Shown piece after piece: positions 26,713 through 36,054 of a DNA stretch of 64,000 nt (position 1 is its first letter; each line of letters starts with the position of its first letter). The DNA comes from Secundilactobacillus silagincola. GTDB lineage: Bacteria > Bacillota > Bacilli > Lactobacillales > Lactobacillaceae. The notes beneath the pieces were generated by a model. It ran no database searches. It was given only the letters and a program-made list of their open reading frames with translations, and had not been told where the DNA came from. The DNA lies in contig NZ_BCMJ01000005.1 in the NCBI RefSeq assembly GCF_002583405.1, positions 1 through 64,000 on the forward strand, in the 5' to 3' direction. A program made the position numbers and the translations under genes.

Positions 26713-28950
26713 TTATCTAAATGGCCGTTTAACAACGTAAACATCCTGAACGTTTTTGAGGTTATCCATCAATCGTTCCAACTGTTCAGCGTTGCGGATC
26801 CCAAGTGAAATTGAAATGGTCACCATCTTATTATGATCGACCCGACCGTTCACAACGTTAAGCTGTTTGGTCGTCCCATTAACAATACGCAACACATCGT
26901 TGAGTAACCCATCACGGTTATATCCCTGAATCTCAAGATCCGCGTTATACATGGTCGTGGTCTCGCTAGGATTATCCCAGTACACTTCCACGATCCGCTC
27001 GCCATTAGCCTCAGCGTGAGCCACGTTTGGACAGTCCAAACGGTGAACTGAAACACCGCGTCCTTTGGTAATGTAGCCGACGATTTTATCCCCGGGAACC
27101 GGCGCGCAACAGTGACTTAACCGCACAAGCAGGTTATCGACACCTTCAATAATGACCCCTTCAGAGGGCTTTAGCTTCCGTTTCCGCTGTGAATCGGTCT
27201 CTGATTCGGTGTTATCGATGGTCTGGTGCTCTTCCAGCAGTTCACGTTCTTCTTGACGCTGGCGCTGTTCCTCACGTTGATGACGAACATCTTCTGTCAA
27301 CCGGTTAGCAACACCCACTGGCTGAAGGTCTCCAAAACCAACAGCCGCAAATAAATCATCAATGTGCTGATAATGCATTTTATCAACGACTTTTTGCAGC
27401 TTATCCTTCGTCATCAGTTCCTTAGGATCAAACTTAAAGTCCCGCAGTTGCTGCTCGATCGTTTGACGACCCGTTTCAATATTTTTCTCCCGGTCTTTTT
27501 GACGGAAGAACTGCTTGATCTTATTACGAGCACGCCGGGTCGAAACCAGTTTTAGCCAGTCACGGTTAGGTCCTGCCGAGTTAGAGGAGGTTTTAATATC
27601 GACAATATCGCCGTTTTTAACTTCATAATCCAGTGGAACAATCTTGCCGTTGACCGTAGCCCCCGTTGTGTGATTGCCAACCTCGGTATGAATTTGATAA
27701 GCCATATCCAGCGGACCCGCACCCTTTGGCAGTTCTAGCACATCACCCTTTGGTGTAAAAGCGTAGACGTGGTCACCAAATAATTCACCCTTAACACTAT
27801 CCATGAAATCAGACGCGTCATCCGTGTCTTCTTGCAACTCAATGATCTGTTTAAACCAGTTGAGTTTGTTCCCAGTATTAGTGGTCTGAACCTTATCCGT
27901 TTTACCTTCTTTATAAGCCCAGTGAGCAGCCACACCAAATTCAGCCACCCGGTGCATCTCTTCAGTCCGAATTTGGACTTCCAGTGGCCGGCCTTCTGGA
28001 CCAATGACCGTGGTATGTAAAGATTGATACATGTTAGCCTTAGGCATTGCAATGTAGTCTTTAAAGCGGCCAGGCATTGGTTTCCACTTAGTATGAATGG
28101 CGCCTAAAACAGCGTAGCAATCACGAATGTTGTCTACGATCACCCGAATGGCTAACAGATCATAAATTTGGCTGAACTGTTTATGCTGATCACGCATTTT
28201 CCGGTAAATGGAGTAAATGTGTTTCGGCCGGCCGTAAATCTCGGGATCGATATGCAGATCATCAATCGCATGCTTAATATCTTGAATCGCTTCAGCAATG
28301 TAGCTTTCTCGTTGGTCCCGACGAGAATTCATCAGGTGAACGATGCGGTAATACTGCTGGGGATTCAGATAACGTAACGAAATATCTTCCAGTTCCCACT
28401 TAATAGCACTAATCCCAAGTCGGTCAGCCAATGGGGCGTAAATCTCCAAGGTTTCATTGGCGATCCGACGCTGCTTATCTGGCCGCAAATGCTGAAGTGT
28501 CCGCATGTTATGCAGACGATCAGCTAACTTGACGATCATGACCCGAATGTCCTTAGACATGGCTAACAGTAGTTTCCGGTGATTTTCAGCCAGCCGTTGT
28601 TTATTAGACTTATACTTGATTTTACCAAGCTTTGTCACGCCATCAACGATCATGGCAACATCGTCACCAAATAACTCCCGAACGTCATCTAAGGTGACGC
28701 CGGTATCCTCAACGATATCATGCAGAAACCCTGAAGCAATAGTTGTTGGATCCATCTTCAGATTAGCTAAAATACCCGCAACTTGTATGGGGTGCATAAT
28801 GTATGGTTCACCCGATTGACGAATTTGATCCTTATGCGCAATCGCTGCGAACTTATAAGCACGTTCGACGATTGCTACATGATCCTTATTCATATAAGCT
28901 GATACGGCATCGATGACACCTTGAGCTGTCCAAGTTTGCTCTCTCGACAT
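26713..28950 (-). CDS. rel: bifunctional (p)ppGpp synthetase/hydrolase
   Basis: A long RSH enzyme, 745 residues, that makes and degrades (p)ppGpp in the stringent response. The HD hydrolase domain (about 25-180; AAIAHKDQIRQSGEPYI, FLHDIVEDT) appears intact, followed by the synthetase domain (about 230-350; RFKDYIAMPKANMYQSLHT), a TGS domain (about 390-450), a helical/zinc-finger region with HCCAPVPGD, and a C-terminal ACT domain. Four bases separate its start from the small membrane protein upstream, so the two are cotranscribed. Confidence 0.96.
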   Translation of the reverse strand: MSREQTWTAQGVIDAVSAYMNKDHVAIVERAYKFAAIAHKDQIRQSGEPYIMHPIQVAGILANLKMDPTTIASGFLHDIVEDTGVTLDDVRELFGDDVAMIVDGVTKLGKIKYKSNKQRLAENHRKLLLAMSKDIRVMIVKLADRLHNMRTLQHLRPDKQRRIANETLEIYAPLADRLGISAIKWELEDISLRYLNPQQYYRIVHLMNSRRDQRESYIAEAIQDIKHAIDDLHIDPEIYGRPKHIYSIYRKMRDQHKQFSQIYDLLAIRVIVDNIRDCYAVLGAIHTKWKPMPGRFKDYIAMPKANMYQSLHTTVIGPEGRPLEVQIRTEEMHRVAEFGVAAHWAYKEGKTDKVQTTNTGNKLNWFKQIIELQEDTDDASDFMDSVKGELFGDHVYAFTPKGDVLELPKGAGPLDMAYQIHTEVGNHTTGATVNGKIVPLDYEVKNGDIVDIKTSSNSAGPNRDWLKLVSTRRARNKIKQFFRQKDREKNIETGRQTIEQQLRDFKFDPKELMTKDKLQKVVDKMHYQHIDDLFAAVGFGDLQPVGVANRLTEDVRHQREEQRQRQEERELLEEHQTIDNTESETDSQRKRKLKPSEGVIIEGVDNLLVRLSHCCAPVPGDKIVGYITKGRGVSVHRLDCPNVAHAEANGERIVEVYWDNPSETTTMYNADLEIQGYNRDGLLNDVLRIVNGTTKQLNVVNGRVDHNKMVTISISLGIRNAEQLERLMDNLKNVQDVYVVKRPFR

Positions 28951-28954
28951 CCGA

Positions 28955-29281
28955 TCACATCCCCTCCGTGGCGCTTAGGCCATAAGCTAAATAACTGATA
29001 CAAAGGTAAACCGGCACGAAATATAACGCGTATTTCGGTCCTGACAATTGAATCCCCAAGGCGAACAAAACGGGCAACACAAAAATCAGCCACCAGCGAT
29101 CGCCGCGATGTTTCACAAAATGGCCGATCAAGCCTGCTACTACGGAATAAATCAAACCGTATATGACGCCTGAACGCCAGAAGCCACCGATTGAAACGTT
29201 GTTTAAAAGAACCGGAACAGCCAGTCCCAAGATAATGCTGAGTACCCAATAAGGCCAGCCAATGCGTTTTATAACTGTCAT
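28955..29281 (-). CDS. small membrane protein of unknown function
   Basis: A 108-residue protein with about four hydrophobic helices (roughly 12-28, 38-55, 63-78 and 84-102). A basic stretch HFVKHRGDR lies between helices 2 and 3. I do not recognise a family. It is located between rsmE and rel on the same strand. The ATG has AGAGTGAGT upstream, and the stop is four bases before the rel start. Confidence 0.75.
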   Translation of the reverse strand: MTVIKRIGWPYWVLSIILGLAVPVLLNNVSIGGFWRSGVIYGLIYSVVAGLIGHFVKHRGDRWWLIFVLPVLFALGIQLSGPKYALYFVPVYLCISYLAYGLSATEGM

Positions 29282-29352
29282 GTTAACTCACTCTCTTATT
29301 TAATGAATGGTTTATATTTTAGCATTATTTTACACCATTGGATAGCATTCGA

Positions 29353-30087
29353 TCATTGTAATTCTAACATGGTCGATACCGCAGCTAAAAAGTATAGCGG
29401 TGCGGTTTCAGTTCGCAAAATGCGTGGACCCAACCCCGCTACTGTGGCCTGCTTTTCTTGAAGAAACTGCATTTCCTTTGGTGAAATGCCGCCTTCCGGA
29501 CCAAAAACAGCGATCAGTCGCTGTCCCAGTTTAATCCGGTTCAATAATTTAACCAACTGCGCCTGCTCACCCTGCTTAGCAGCTTCTTCGTAGGCTACCA
29601 GCAAATGATCGTATTCCAGCTCGGCGATAGCCTGTTTCAACGTCTCAAAGTAGCGCACCGTTGGGACATGGGTCCGGTGTGCCTGTTCAGCAGCTCCCTG
29701 CGCAATTTTTTGCAAACGGGTCAACTTTTTACTCAATTTGTTCGGCTGCCACTTAGCGACTGACCAATCAGCACCAAAGAAACAGATCGTGTTGGCACCC
29801 ATTTCCGTGGCCTTTTGAACGATCCATTCAGCTTTATCCTGCTTGGGTAAGCCCGACAGAATCGTCACGTCGACTGGTAGTTCCACGTTCGTTTCCAATG
29901 CTTTGACCACGGTTACCGAATGATCTTCGTTGAGCTGGCCTAAATAGAGATTTTCCTGACCATCGACGAATTCTGCCTGATCACCTGGAACACCGCGCAT
30001 CACCTGCAGCCAATGTTTTGACACGACAGTATCTAATTCAAAGTGAGCATCTGTTTTTAAAATTGGTTTGATAAAATACCGTTGCAT
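29353..30087 (-). CDS. rsmE: 16S rRNA m3U1498 methyltransferase
   Basis: RsmE methylates U1498 of 16S rRNA using SAM and has a SPOUT knot fold. Family motifs LSGLPKQDKAEWIVQKATEMG, AQGAAEQAHRTHVP, FGPEGGIS and LGPRILRTETAP are clear. Length is 244. It starts at the base where prmA ends (one-base overlap), the standard prmA-rsmE pair. Confidence 0.96.
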   Translation of the reverse strand: MQRYFIKPILKTDAHFELDTVVSKHWLQVMRGVPGDQAEFVDGQENLYLGQLNEDHSVTVVKALETNVELPVDVTILSGLPKQDKAEWIVQKATEMGANTICFFGADWSVAKWQPNKLSKKLTRLQKIAQGAAEQAHRTHVPTVRYFETLKQAIAELEYDHLLVAYEEAAKQGEQAQLVKLLNRIKLGQRLIAVFGPEGGISPKEMQFLQEKQATVAGLGPRILRTETAPLYFLAAVSTMLELQ

Positions 30088-31046
30088 TATTCATCGTCCC
30101 CTGGCTTTTGAGCAATCACGCCGTACCAATCGCCCATTTTTAGTGTTTGCCGAATTTTGAAGCCCTGCTTACGCTGCGCATCAAGAATTTGGTCAACCTT
30201 TTCTGAAATAATACCCGATGTCACAAAGTAACCGTGCACTGGCAGCAACTGCCACGCCTGTGGGATCAACGGAATGATTACTTCGGCTAAAATATTAGCC
30301 ACGATAATGTCCGCTTCACCAGTAACGCCCTGAAGTAAGTTATTTGCTGCAACGGACACATCCGCTGCAACAGGATTCAGTGCCAGATTCTTTTTAGCGG
30401 AATCCACCGCGACTTCATCGAGATCATAAGCCCGAATCTCACCGGCACCTAACTGTTTAGCCGTGATACTCAAAACACCAGAACCCGTCCCCACATCAAT
30501 CAGCCGTTCGCCACCGTGGATCACCATTTCCAATGCCTGCATGGACAGTTTGGTGGTTGGATGGGTTCCCGTACCAAACGCCATTCCTGGATCAAGCTTA
30601 ATGATCCGTTCGTCTTGGTTTTGAGGTTGATAATCTTCCCAACTAGGCACCACCGTCAAAAAGCGGGTCACCTGTACGGGATGATAGTATTTCTGCCACT
30701 CAGTTGCCCAGTTAGACTCGTCAACTTTATCAGTGGTGACTTTGGCTGGTGCAATAGCTAAACCAAACGTCTTGATTTCATCCACCCGTCGCTTGATTTC
30801 CGGCACAATTTCCGGTACATAAATCGTGGCAGGAAAATAGGCCGTTACCTGAGCGCCACTTTGAACGTGAGGAATTTCATCCACGTTTAAGATCTCACCC
30901 TTTTGGGCCCAATCCGTTTTTTCAAGTTGCTCATAGTCCTTTTCATCATCAATTTGCACGCCAGAAGCGCCCTGTTCCATTAAAAGGTTACTAACTGCTT
31001 CTACTGCTTCATTAGTTGTTGTTACGGTCACTGCAGTCCAATCCAT
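30087..31046 (-). CDS. prmA: ribosomal protein L11 methyltransferase
   Basis: PrmA trimethylates ribosomal protein uL11. The SAM site is [11 protein letters not shown], preceded by [14 protein letters not shown] and followed by NILAEVI. Length is 319, with the N-terminal substrate-recognition domain. The ATG has AGAGGGAAC upstream. It is followed by rsmE and preceded by a terminated single gene. Confidence 0.96.
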   Translation of the reverse strand: MDWTAVTVTTTNEAVEAVSNLLMEQGASGVQIDDEKDYEQLEKTDWAQKGEILNVDEIPHVQSGAQVTAYFPATIYVPEIVPEIKRRVDEIKTFGLAIAPAKVTTDKVDESNWATEWQKYYHPVQVTRFLTVVPSWEDYQPQNQDERIIKLDPGMAFGTGTHPTTKLSMQALEMVIHGGERLIDVGTGSGVLSITAKQLGAGEIRAYDLDEVAVDSAKKNLALNPVAADVSVAANNLLQGVTGEADIIVANILAEVIIPLIPQAWQLLPVHGYFVTSGIISEKVDQILDAQRKQGFKIRQTLKMGDWYGVIAQKPGDDE

Positions 31047-31084
31047 TGTTGTTCCCTCTCTTTTCTAGTCTAGTAAATTCTCCA

Positions 31085-31115
31085 AAAAAAGAACGCCAAA
31101 GTTACTTAGCGTTCT
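31085..31115 (-). terminator. terminator overlapping the end of the unknown 107-residue gene
   Basis: On the minus strand the stem AGAACGC/GCGTTCT is followed by a run of seven T. The stop codon of the gene lies inside the loop. Confidence 0.75.
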
Positions 31116-31425
31116 CCTCATCAGTCTGATGTTCCTGTTCTTCTTTTTGTTCCCGTTGCGGTAAGCGAGATTCAAGATAGTCTAATAATTCTTTTTCGGT
31201 TCGGAAGATCCGTGGATGCTTTTGTTTATGCAGTCTCAGATCGATTTCATTGATCTTTCGACGACCAGTCCACGTATGACTGTACCGGATGATTACCCGA
31301 TTATTCAGCGCCTCCCGACCAAACTTAAAGACATAAACACTTTCAGGAGTCATCAGTGGCCGAATATAAGACTTTTCATACTGATAGTTTCGGCTCTTTA
31401 AGTACTGTTTGGTTTGATTTAGCAC
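31102..31425 (-). CDS. conserved-looking protein of unknown function
   Basis: A soluble protein of 107 residues that I do not recognise. It has a basic, aromatic N-terminal half (TKQYLKSRNYQYEKSYIRP, VYVFKFGREA, VIIRYSHTWTGRRK) and a Glu/Gln-rich tail (QREQKEEQEHQTDEENAK). I start at the GTG at 31425, because GGGAGG lies eight bases upstream. The GTG three codons earlier overlaps that ribosome site. It is a single gene with its own terminator, upstream of prmA. Confidence 0.7.
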   Translation of the reverse strand: MLNQTKQYLKSRNYQYEKSYIRPLMTPESVYVFKFGREALNNRVIIRYSHTWTGRRKINEIDLRLHKQKHPRIFRTEKELLDYLESRLPQREQKEEQEHQTDEENAK

Positions 31426-31714
31426 GGTAACCACCTCCCAACGATTTTTTTATAACCCGCTAAGTTACTATTAAGTACATCATATCATATTTCACTTGTA
31501 AGCAACAGATAACAGGGTTATTCCGCTCTTTAAAAAGAACATACTACTGGATTTTGGCATAAAAGTCAACTAGGTTATTAAATAATTCTCATAGAATACT
31601 CGGGATATTTTCATCATACCGATCCATCCGCTGTTCGTGCTTGCTTTTATGGGTGGAAATAGTATTCTTGAACCATGAACGCTTAAAAGTCAGAATTAAA
31701 GGGGAAGTTTATTC

Positions 31715-32626
31715 ATGATTAAACCAACCAAACATTTGAATGGCTTTGATTGGGTTGAAACAACGGCCTTAACAGAAGCCGAACAGCAAACGCTAATGGC
31801 CGAGTATGGCATCACCGACGATATCATCACCTATGTCACTGATAAAGACGAAACAGCAAATTACGTCTATGATCCAGCAAATAATCAGCAGCTCATGATT
31901 GTTTTGGTCCCCTACCAACTCAAAAATACGCAAATGCCACGCTACATCACGCGGCCAGTCGGCTTCTTAATTCATCAAGGCGTGTTGTTCACCTTTAATG
32001 AAAGCCGCTTAAACTTTGTAGAACAAGCTTTTCAAAAATCCGCTGATGACACGGACATTAATACCACTTCCGCTTTTATTTTGGAATCAATGTTCGACTT
32101 AGTGGATAGTTACATTCCCATCGTCAAGTTTGTCACGAAACAGCGTAACCAGTTAGATAAAATGCTCAATAAAGATGCCAAAAACTCCAACTTAATGGCA
32201 CTGTCATACTTAGGTCAAACGCTAACCTTCTTCAACAGCGGCGTTGAATCTAACAACGATTTGTTCGCCCGAATACCACGCACCTACTTTGGTGTGAACA
32301 ACGATAGCATTGAAAACGATCTGCTTGAGGATGTCTCCATTGAATCCGACCAAGTCCAGCATATGATTGAAAACGAAGAACAGGTGGTCAACCGGATTAC
32401 GGATACGTTTGATAGTATCATTAATAATAACTTGAATGATACCATGAAGTTCTTAACGATCTGGTCGCTAACCATGGCTGTCCCGACCATTGTTACCGGT
32501 TTTTTTGGGATGAACGTTAAGTTGCCATTAGCACACTTTAACGGTGCCTGGCTGATTGTGATCGGCCTGTCAGTAGGTTTCATCGCTTGGCTATTATTGA
32601 TCTTCAAAATGCACCATCGATTATAG
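31715..32626 (+). CDS. CorA-family magnesium/divalent cation transporter
   Basis: A 303-residue CorA protein. A large cytoplasmic N-terminal domain and a long helix are followed by two C-terminal membrane helices. The pore signature GMN sits in GFFGMN (about 266-271), at the end of the first helix. The ATG follows AAAGGGGAAG. A possible promoter is TTGCTT / 16 bases / TATTCT about 40 bases upstream. The 31426-31714 gap shows only this and the short leader of the minus-strand gene. Confidence 0.92.
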   Translation: MIKPTKHLNGFDWVETTALTEAEQQTLMAEYGITDDIITYVTDKDETANYVYDPANNQQLMIVLVPYQLKNTQMPRYITRPVGFLIHQGVLFTFNESRLNFVEQAFQKSADDTDINTTSAFILESMFDLVDSYIPIVKFVTKQRNQLDKMLNKDAKNSNLMALSYLGQTLTFFNSGVESNNDLFARIPRTYFGVNNDSIENDLLEDVSIESDQVQHMIENEEQVVNRITDTFDSIINNNLNDTMKFLTIWSLTMAVPTIVTGFFGMNVKLPLAHFNGAWLIVIGLSVGFIAWLLLIFKMHHRL

Positions 32627-32659
32627 TTTTTTTAAATCATCCCTAATACAATTGATAAC

Positions 32660-32688
32660 TTGACAAGTCTTTGATATGCTCGTAACTA
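32660..32688 (+). promoter_or_regulatory. promoter of degV
   Basis: A perfect TTGACA (32660-32665), a 17-base spacer and TAACTA (32683-32688) lie 35 bases before the degV ATG. Confidence 0.75.
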
Positions 32689-32722
32689 ATTAATTGTCTA
32701 AAACTTTGAAGGAGTCAACTTT

Positions 32723-33604
32723 ATGAAAATTGCCGTTGTGACTGACTCAGCCAGTTATTTAACACCGGAACAGGTTAAAAACAACGATATTCACGTGGTA
32801 CCGATCACCGTTATTTTCGGCCACCAGACGTATCTGGATAACGTTGAAATAACAACCAGTGAATTTTATCACCGCTTGAAAACTGACCCGCAGATGCCAA
32901 CAACCACTCAAGTCACACTGGGGCAAATGCAGACTATGTACGATCAGTTAGCTGATGAAGGTTATGATGCGGTCATTAGTATCCATCTATCATCAGGCAT
33001 CACGACTTTTTACAGCAACTTGGTTAATTACCTGCCAAACGTGACCAATATCAAGGTCTACCCCTTTGATTCTCGTATTGCATCCGCTGGTGAGGCCGAT
33101 CTCGTGATGTTGGCGGCCAAATTAATTCGAGCTGGTCGTTCCCCGGAAGAGATTATCCAGGCACTCACTCGTTTACGCGACACCATTGACGCTTATTTCG
33201 TGGTAGATGACCTTTCTCACTTAGTACGAACCGGGCGCTTATCCAATGCCTCAAGTTTTGTTGGCGGCTTGCTGCGGATCAAACCGATTTTGACCTTTAA
33301 CGATCAGGCTCAAATCGTTGCCATTGAAAAAGAGCGCACCATGCGACACGCCTATCAGCGAATCAAGCAAAAATTTCAAAGCGTGTACGAACAGGCTGAT
33401 TATCCACTACGCCTCACTGTGATCGATGCGAATAATGACGAATTGCAGCAGGAATGGTCAGCTGATTTGAGTCAACAGTTTCCTAACTTAAAAATCGCCC
33501 ACAGTGAAATTGGCCCCGTTCTCGGCGTCCACGTTGGCGCTGGCACCATGGCCCTATTATGGGATTATGACTGGGAACAGTGGCCAGATTCAGTCACTAA
33601 GTAA
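32723..33604 (+). CDS. DegV family fatty-acid-binding protein
   Basis: A 293-residue DegV protein. These bind a fatty acid and act as FakB-type partners of the fatty acid kinase FakA. VVTDSASYL at the N-terminus, TTTQVTLGQM, ISIHLSSGITTFYSN, FDSRIASAGEADLV and the C-terminal IGPVLGVHVGAG match the family. GAAGGAG precedes the ATG. A small ORF follows after 13 bases. Confidence 0.93.
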   Translation: MKIAVVTDSASYLTPEQVKNNDIHVVPITVIFGHQTYLDNVEITTSEFYHRLKTDPQMPTTTQVTLGQMQTMYDQLADEGYDAVISIHLSSGITTFYSNLVNYLPNVTNIKVYPFDSRIASAGEADLVMLAAKLIRAGRSPEEIIQALTRLRDTIDAYFVVDDLSHLVRTGRLSNASSFVGGLLRIKPILTFNDQAQIVAIEKERTMRHAYQRIKQKFQSVYEQADYPLRLTVIDANNDELQQEWSADLSQQFPNLKIAHSEIGPVLGVHVGAGTMALLWDYDWEQWPDSVTK

Positions 33605-33617
33605 AGAAGGTTTTAAA

Positions 33618-33812
33618 ATGAATTTTTTCTCTATTGGCAGTAAGGGTGATACGGACTACATGTCCCGACACGATTTTATTGATCATTTAAACCAGGATCT
33701 GAATCACCCAGACTTCGACTTTTCACAGCTGCCAACACCCAAAAATCAGGCAGAGTACCAGCAATTATTAGGATTTATTCAAAAACAGATTTTACCGCGT
33801 TTAAAACATTAG
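33618..33812 (+). CDS. small protein of unknown function downstream of degV
   Basis: A 64-residue ORF starting MNFFSIGSKGDTDYMSRHDF, with AAGAAGG about eight bases upstream, so it looks translated together with degV. The sequence is hydrophilic (DHLNQDLNHPDFDFSQLP, QQLLGFIQKQILPRLKH), with no membrane segment. I recognise no family. Its TAG stop is the first bases of a large palindrome. Confidence 0.6.
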   Translation: MNFFSIGSKGDTDYMSRHDFIDHLNQDLNHPDFDFSQLPTPKNQAEYQQLLGFIQKQILPRLKH

Positions 33813-33887
33813 AGTTGCAAATAAGGGTTCAAAACGGAAATTACCTGAACTTGGGTAATTTGGTTTTGAACCCTTATTTGCAACTCT
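33811..33887. terminator. large perfect palindrome at the end of the degV unit
   Basis: A 25-bp arm at 33811-33835 is perfectly complementary to 33863-33887. Inside it AAATTACC/GGTAATTT pairs further, leaving a 7-base loop. It can act as a terminator, although the following T tract is weak (TTTGTTTATTT). Confidence 0.7.
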
Positions 33888-33932
33888 TTGTTTATTTAAG
33901 CAGGTTTTAGCTATAAAAAAATAAATTTTCTT

Positions 33933-33983
33933 CAATCAAGAAATCAGCCAAAACTTTGATCAATATCGGCTGACGTCACAACT
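33933..33983 (-). repeat. intergenic repeat module 2, copy 3 (reverse)
   Basis: The minus strand reads AGTTGTGACGTCAGCC...ATATTGAT...GATTTCTTGATT, close to 10626-10677. Here CAGCC/GGCTG also forms a small hairpin. It lies just downstream of the thioredoxin gene. Confidence 0.5.
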
Positions 33984-34006
33984 GGTCCATCTTGTTTTAT
34001 TCTATT

Positions 34007-34330
34007 TTACAGATGTTTCTTAATCAGTGCTTCAAACTCCGTGACCGACCGCGGTCCAATCACCGCATCCACTATTTGACCGTTCTTTTTCAAAATAATG
34101 GTCGGCGTACTTTGAACCCCCAAGGCCCGCGCAATCAGCGGTTGGCGATTAACTGTCAGCGAGATGAATTTGACTTGCCGAGCAAGCTCAGTCTGACTCG
34201 CCAGATAAGTTAACGCACGATCCGCTGCCGTACATGGCGGACACCAATCCGAGCGAAAATCAACGAGAACTAAACCATCGTGCGTCTCTTCTGCATACGC
34301 GGTATCTTGAATTGGTTTGATTGCTGTCAT
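34007..34330 (-). CDS. thioredoxin family protein
   Basis: A 107-residue thioredoxin-fold protein. The active site is WCPPC (rather than WCGPC), and the cis-Pro region is GVQSTPTIILKKNGQ, followed by a gly-rich VIGPRS. I take the ATG at 34330, with AAGGGGA upstream. It is a lone gene between two convergent/divergent units. The altered dipeptide and small size suggest a specialised thioredoxin-like reductant. Confidence 0.88.
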   Translation of the reverse strand: MTAIKPIQDTAYAEETHDGLVLVDFRSDWCPPCTAADRALTYLASQTELARQVKFISLTVNRQPLIARALGVQSTPTIILKKNGQIVDAVIGPRSVTEFEALIKKHL

Positions 34331-34579
34331 CCGTACTCGTCCCCTTTTAAACTTCATTATATAACAATTTAATTTGAACATCGTCATTGCCGTTTTCTGT
34401 TTTAATCAATCAACTGAATAAGCTTTAAGTTTAAAACACTCAACTTCCAACCACCTTTTTCCACATAATACATAAAATGATATGAGTTTATATTGGTAAA
34501 GGCCTCACTTACTTGCTATATTGGAATAGTAATCATTCATTGCTTATTTTAATATATCTAATTTGGGAGGATACCGAAT

Positions 34580-35794
34580 ATGTCTTCACTTGGAACCATC
34601 ATGGTGCTTATCAGCATCATTTTATTTGTGTATTGGGGCGTCCGGCTTTTTAAGCATCAGTCCAGAAAACGGCTGGGCTGGAGCGCCTTGATCTTATTGA
34701 TCTTGGGCGTAGTCATTGCAAGTCCTACTGACGATCATTCGGCCAGCAAATCGACTAACGAGCAATCAAGCAGTCGGGCTGAATTAAAGTCTTCCAGTTC
34801 ATCATCCAGCCACGCTACTAAAACCGTTCATCAGGGTACTAAACCTCAGGCGCGCCAATCAGAAACTCACAGTAGCGCAAGTGTCCTAAACAAACTGGTG
34901 AGTTACACTAGCAATCAATCAGCTGGACCAACTGGTAACTACTATTGGCACGTTGGCAAAGCACATCTAACGGGCTTCGGTAGCCTAGCAAATGGGCAAG
35001 CTCGCTTTACAGCTGATTCACAGCAACGGCCTGCCACGGCTCGTGCTAAACTCACCTATCAGGAATACGCCTCGTCAAAAGGCGGCCGACAAGGTGATCC
35101 ATTAGAACCTTACGCTTGGCCTAGTCAAAATCCAATCGTGGCGATTTCCTACGCTGCCACTGGACGAACTTATCATGGTTATTTATGGAACCGCAGTCAC
35201 TCCATTGGCGATAGTTTATTAGGTGCTAAATCATATACTTCCGTCAATAACTTCACTACGGGTACCCGTCCGCAAAACGTGGGTGCGGACCAAGATGGCG
35301 GTATGCGTTACGGTGAAGAAACGGTTGAAAATTACTGGTCAAGCCATCCTGGTACTCACCAAATCGTTGAATACCAGACCACACCCATTTATCAGGGCAA
35401 CGAAAGTCTTCCTCGTGGTTCACTGGTCGATATCAAATCTTCGGATGGTACTATTAACACTGAAATTGCCGTGATCAACGACGCTGAAGGCATCAAGATC
35501 AACTATAATACTGGTGCTAATAACGCTAAACCGTATCATCGCGCCAATTCAACGACGTATAGGCAACCGGCTACCACAAGTAAATCAACGCAATCGTCGT
35601 CAGCTGCTGGATCACACGCCACTACTTCTGGTAAATGGCACGTGGCTAAATCTGGTTACGTTTTTGTCTCACAGAGTAATAAATACTATACCCGGGTAAC
35701 CAATCCAGGAAATTATACCTGTGAGCCTAAAGCAAAAGCCCAAAGTGATGGTGCAACTGAAGCTATTCGTGGGAATGAATATGCACAACCTTAA
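34580..35794 (+). CDS. membrane-anchored DNA/RNA non-specific endonuclease
   Basis: A 404-residue protein. Two N-terminal hydrophobic helices (about 4-20 and 33-48) precede a Ser-rich linker (55-105). A beta-beta-alpha metal nuclease domain follows (about 115-305), like streptococcal EndA/Sda. Its active-site segment is YHGYLWNRSHSIGDSLLG (catalytic His207), with NFTTGTRPQN (224-233) and a metal-site region around GEETVENYW. A second Ser/Thr linker leads to a C-terminal module (350-404) with SNKYYTRVTNPGNY and IRGNEYAQP. It probably acts outside the membrane, in nucleotide scavenging or DNA uptake. GGGAGGA precedes the ATG. Confidence 0.82.
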   Translation: MSSLGTIMVLISIILFVYWGVRLFKHQSRKRLGWSALILLILGVVIASPTDDHSASKSTNEQSSSRAELKSSSSSSSHATKTVHQGTKPQARQSETHSSASVLNKLVSYTSNQSAGPTGNYYWHVGKAHLTGFGSLANGQARFTADSQQRPATARAKLTYQEYASSKGGRQGDPLEPYAWPSQNPIVAISYAATGRTYHGYLWNRSHSIGDSLLGAKSYTSVNNFTTGTRPQNVGADQDGGMRYGEETVENYWSSHPGTHQIVEYQTTPIYQGNESLPRGSLVDIKSSDGTINTEIAVINDAEGIKINYNTGANNAKPYHRANSTTYRQPATTSKSTQSSSAAGSHATTSGKWHVAKSGYVFVSQSNKYYTRVTNPGNYTCEPKAKAQSDGATEAIRGNEYAQP

Positions 35795-35801
35795 CATTAA
35801 T

Positions 35802-35917
35802 GTGTGACACAACTTGGTAGATTCCAGAATTTAAGCCAAATAATCCCCGTTCTGATGATGTTTATCAGGGCGGGGATTATTTTTGGCTTAAATGGCCAGA
35901 ATCTGAGTTGTGGCGCA
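35802..35917 (-). repeat. intergenic hairpin element (module 1), copy C
   Basis: It is the reverse complement of copy A at its ends (GTGTGACACAACTT...AGATTCCAGAATTTAA and TTAAATGGCCAGAATCTGAG...TGGCGCA). The core hairpin is AATAATCCCCG/CGGGGATTATT, different from copies A and B, followed by T on both strands. It terminates the convergent nuclease gene and lepA. The rest of 35918-36054 shows nothing I can name. Confidence 0.78.
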
Positions 35918-36054
35918 TTATTAGGCCATATCAATACATGAGTAAGAGAAAATTGCTTTGCCGATTCCAGTTAAAGAGATTTGAAACTCTTCTATTTGGA
36001 ATCAGAAAAAAGCACCCGGACATCATGCCCAGCTGCTCATTTACTGATTCAAAA

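Noticed and set aside
33811-33887. Insertion sequence end or MITE
   Set aside because: There is no target duplication or second copy in the window; a hairpin at a gene end is the simpler reading, though it is kept as a finding.
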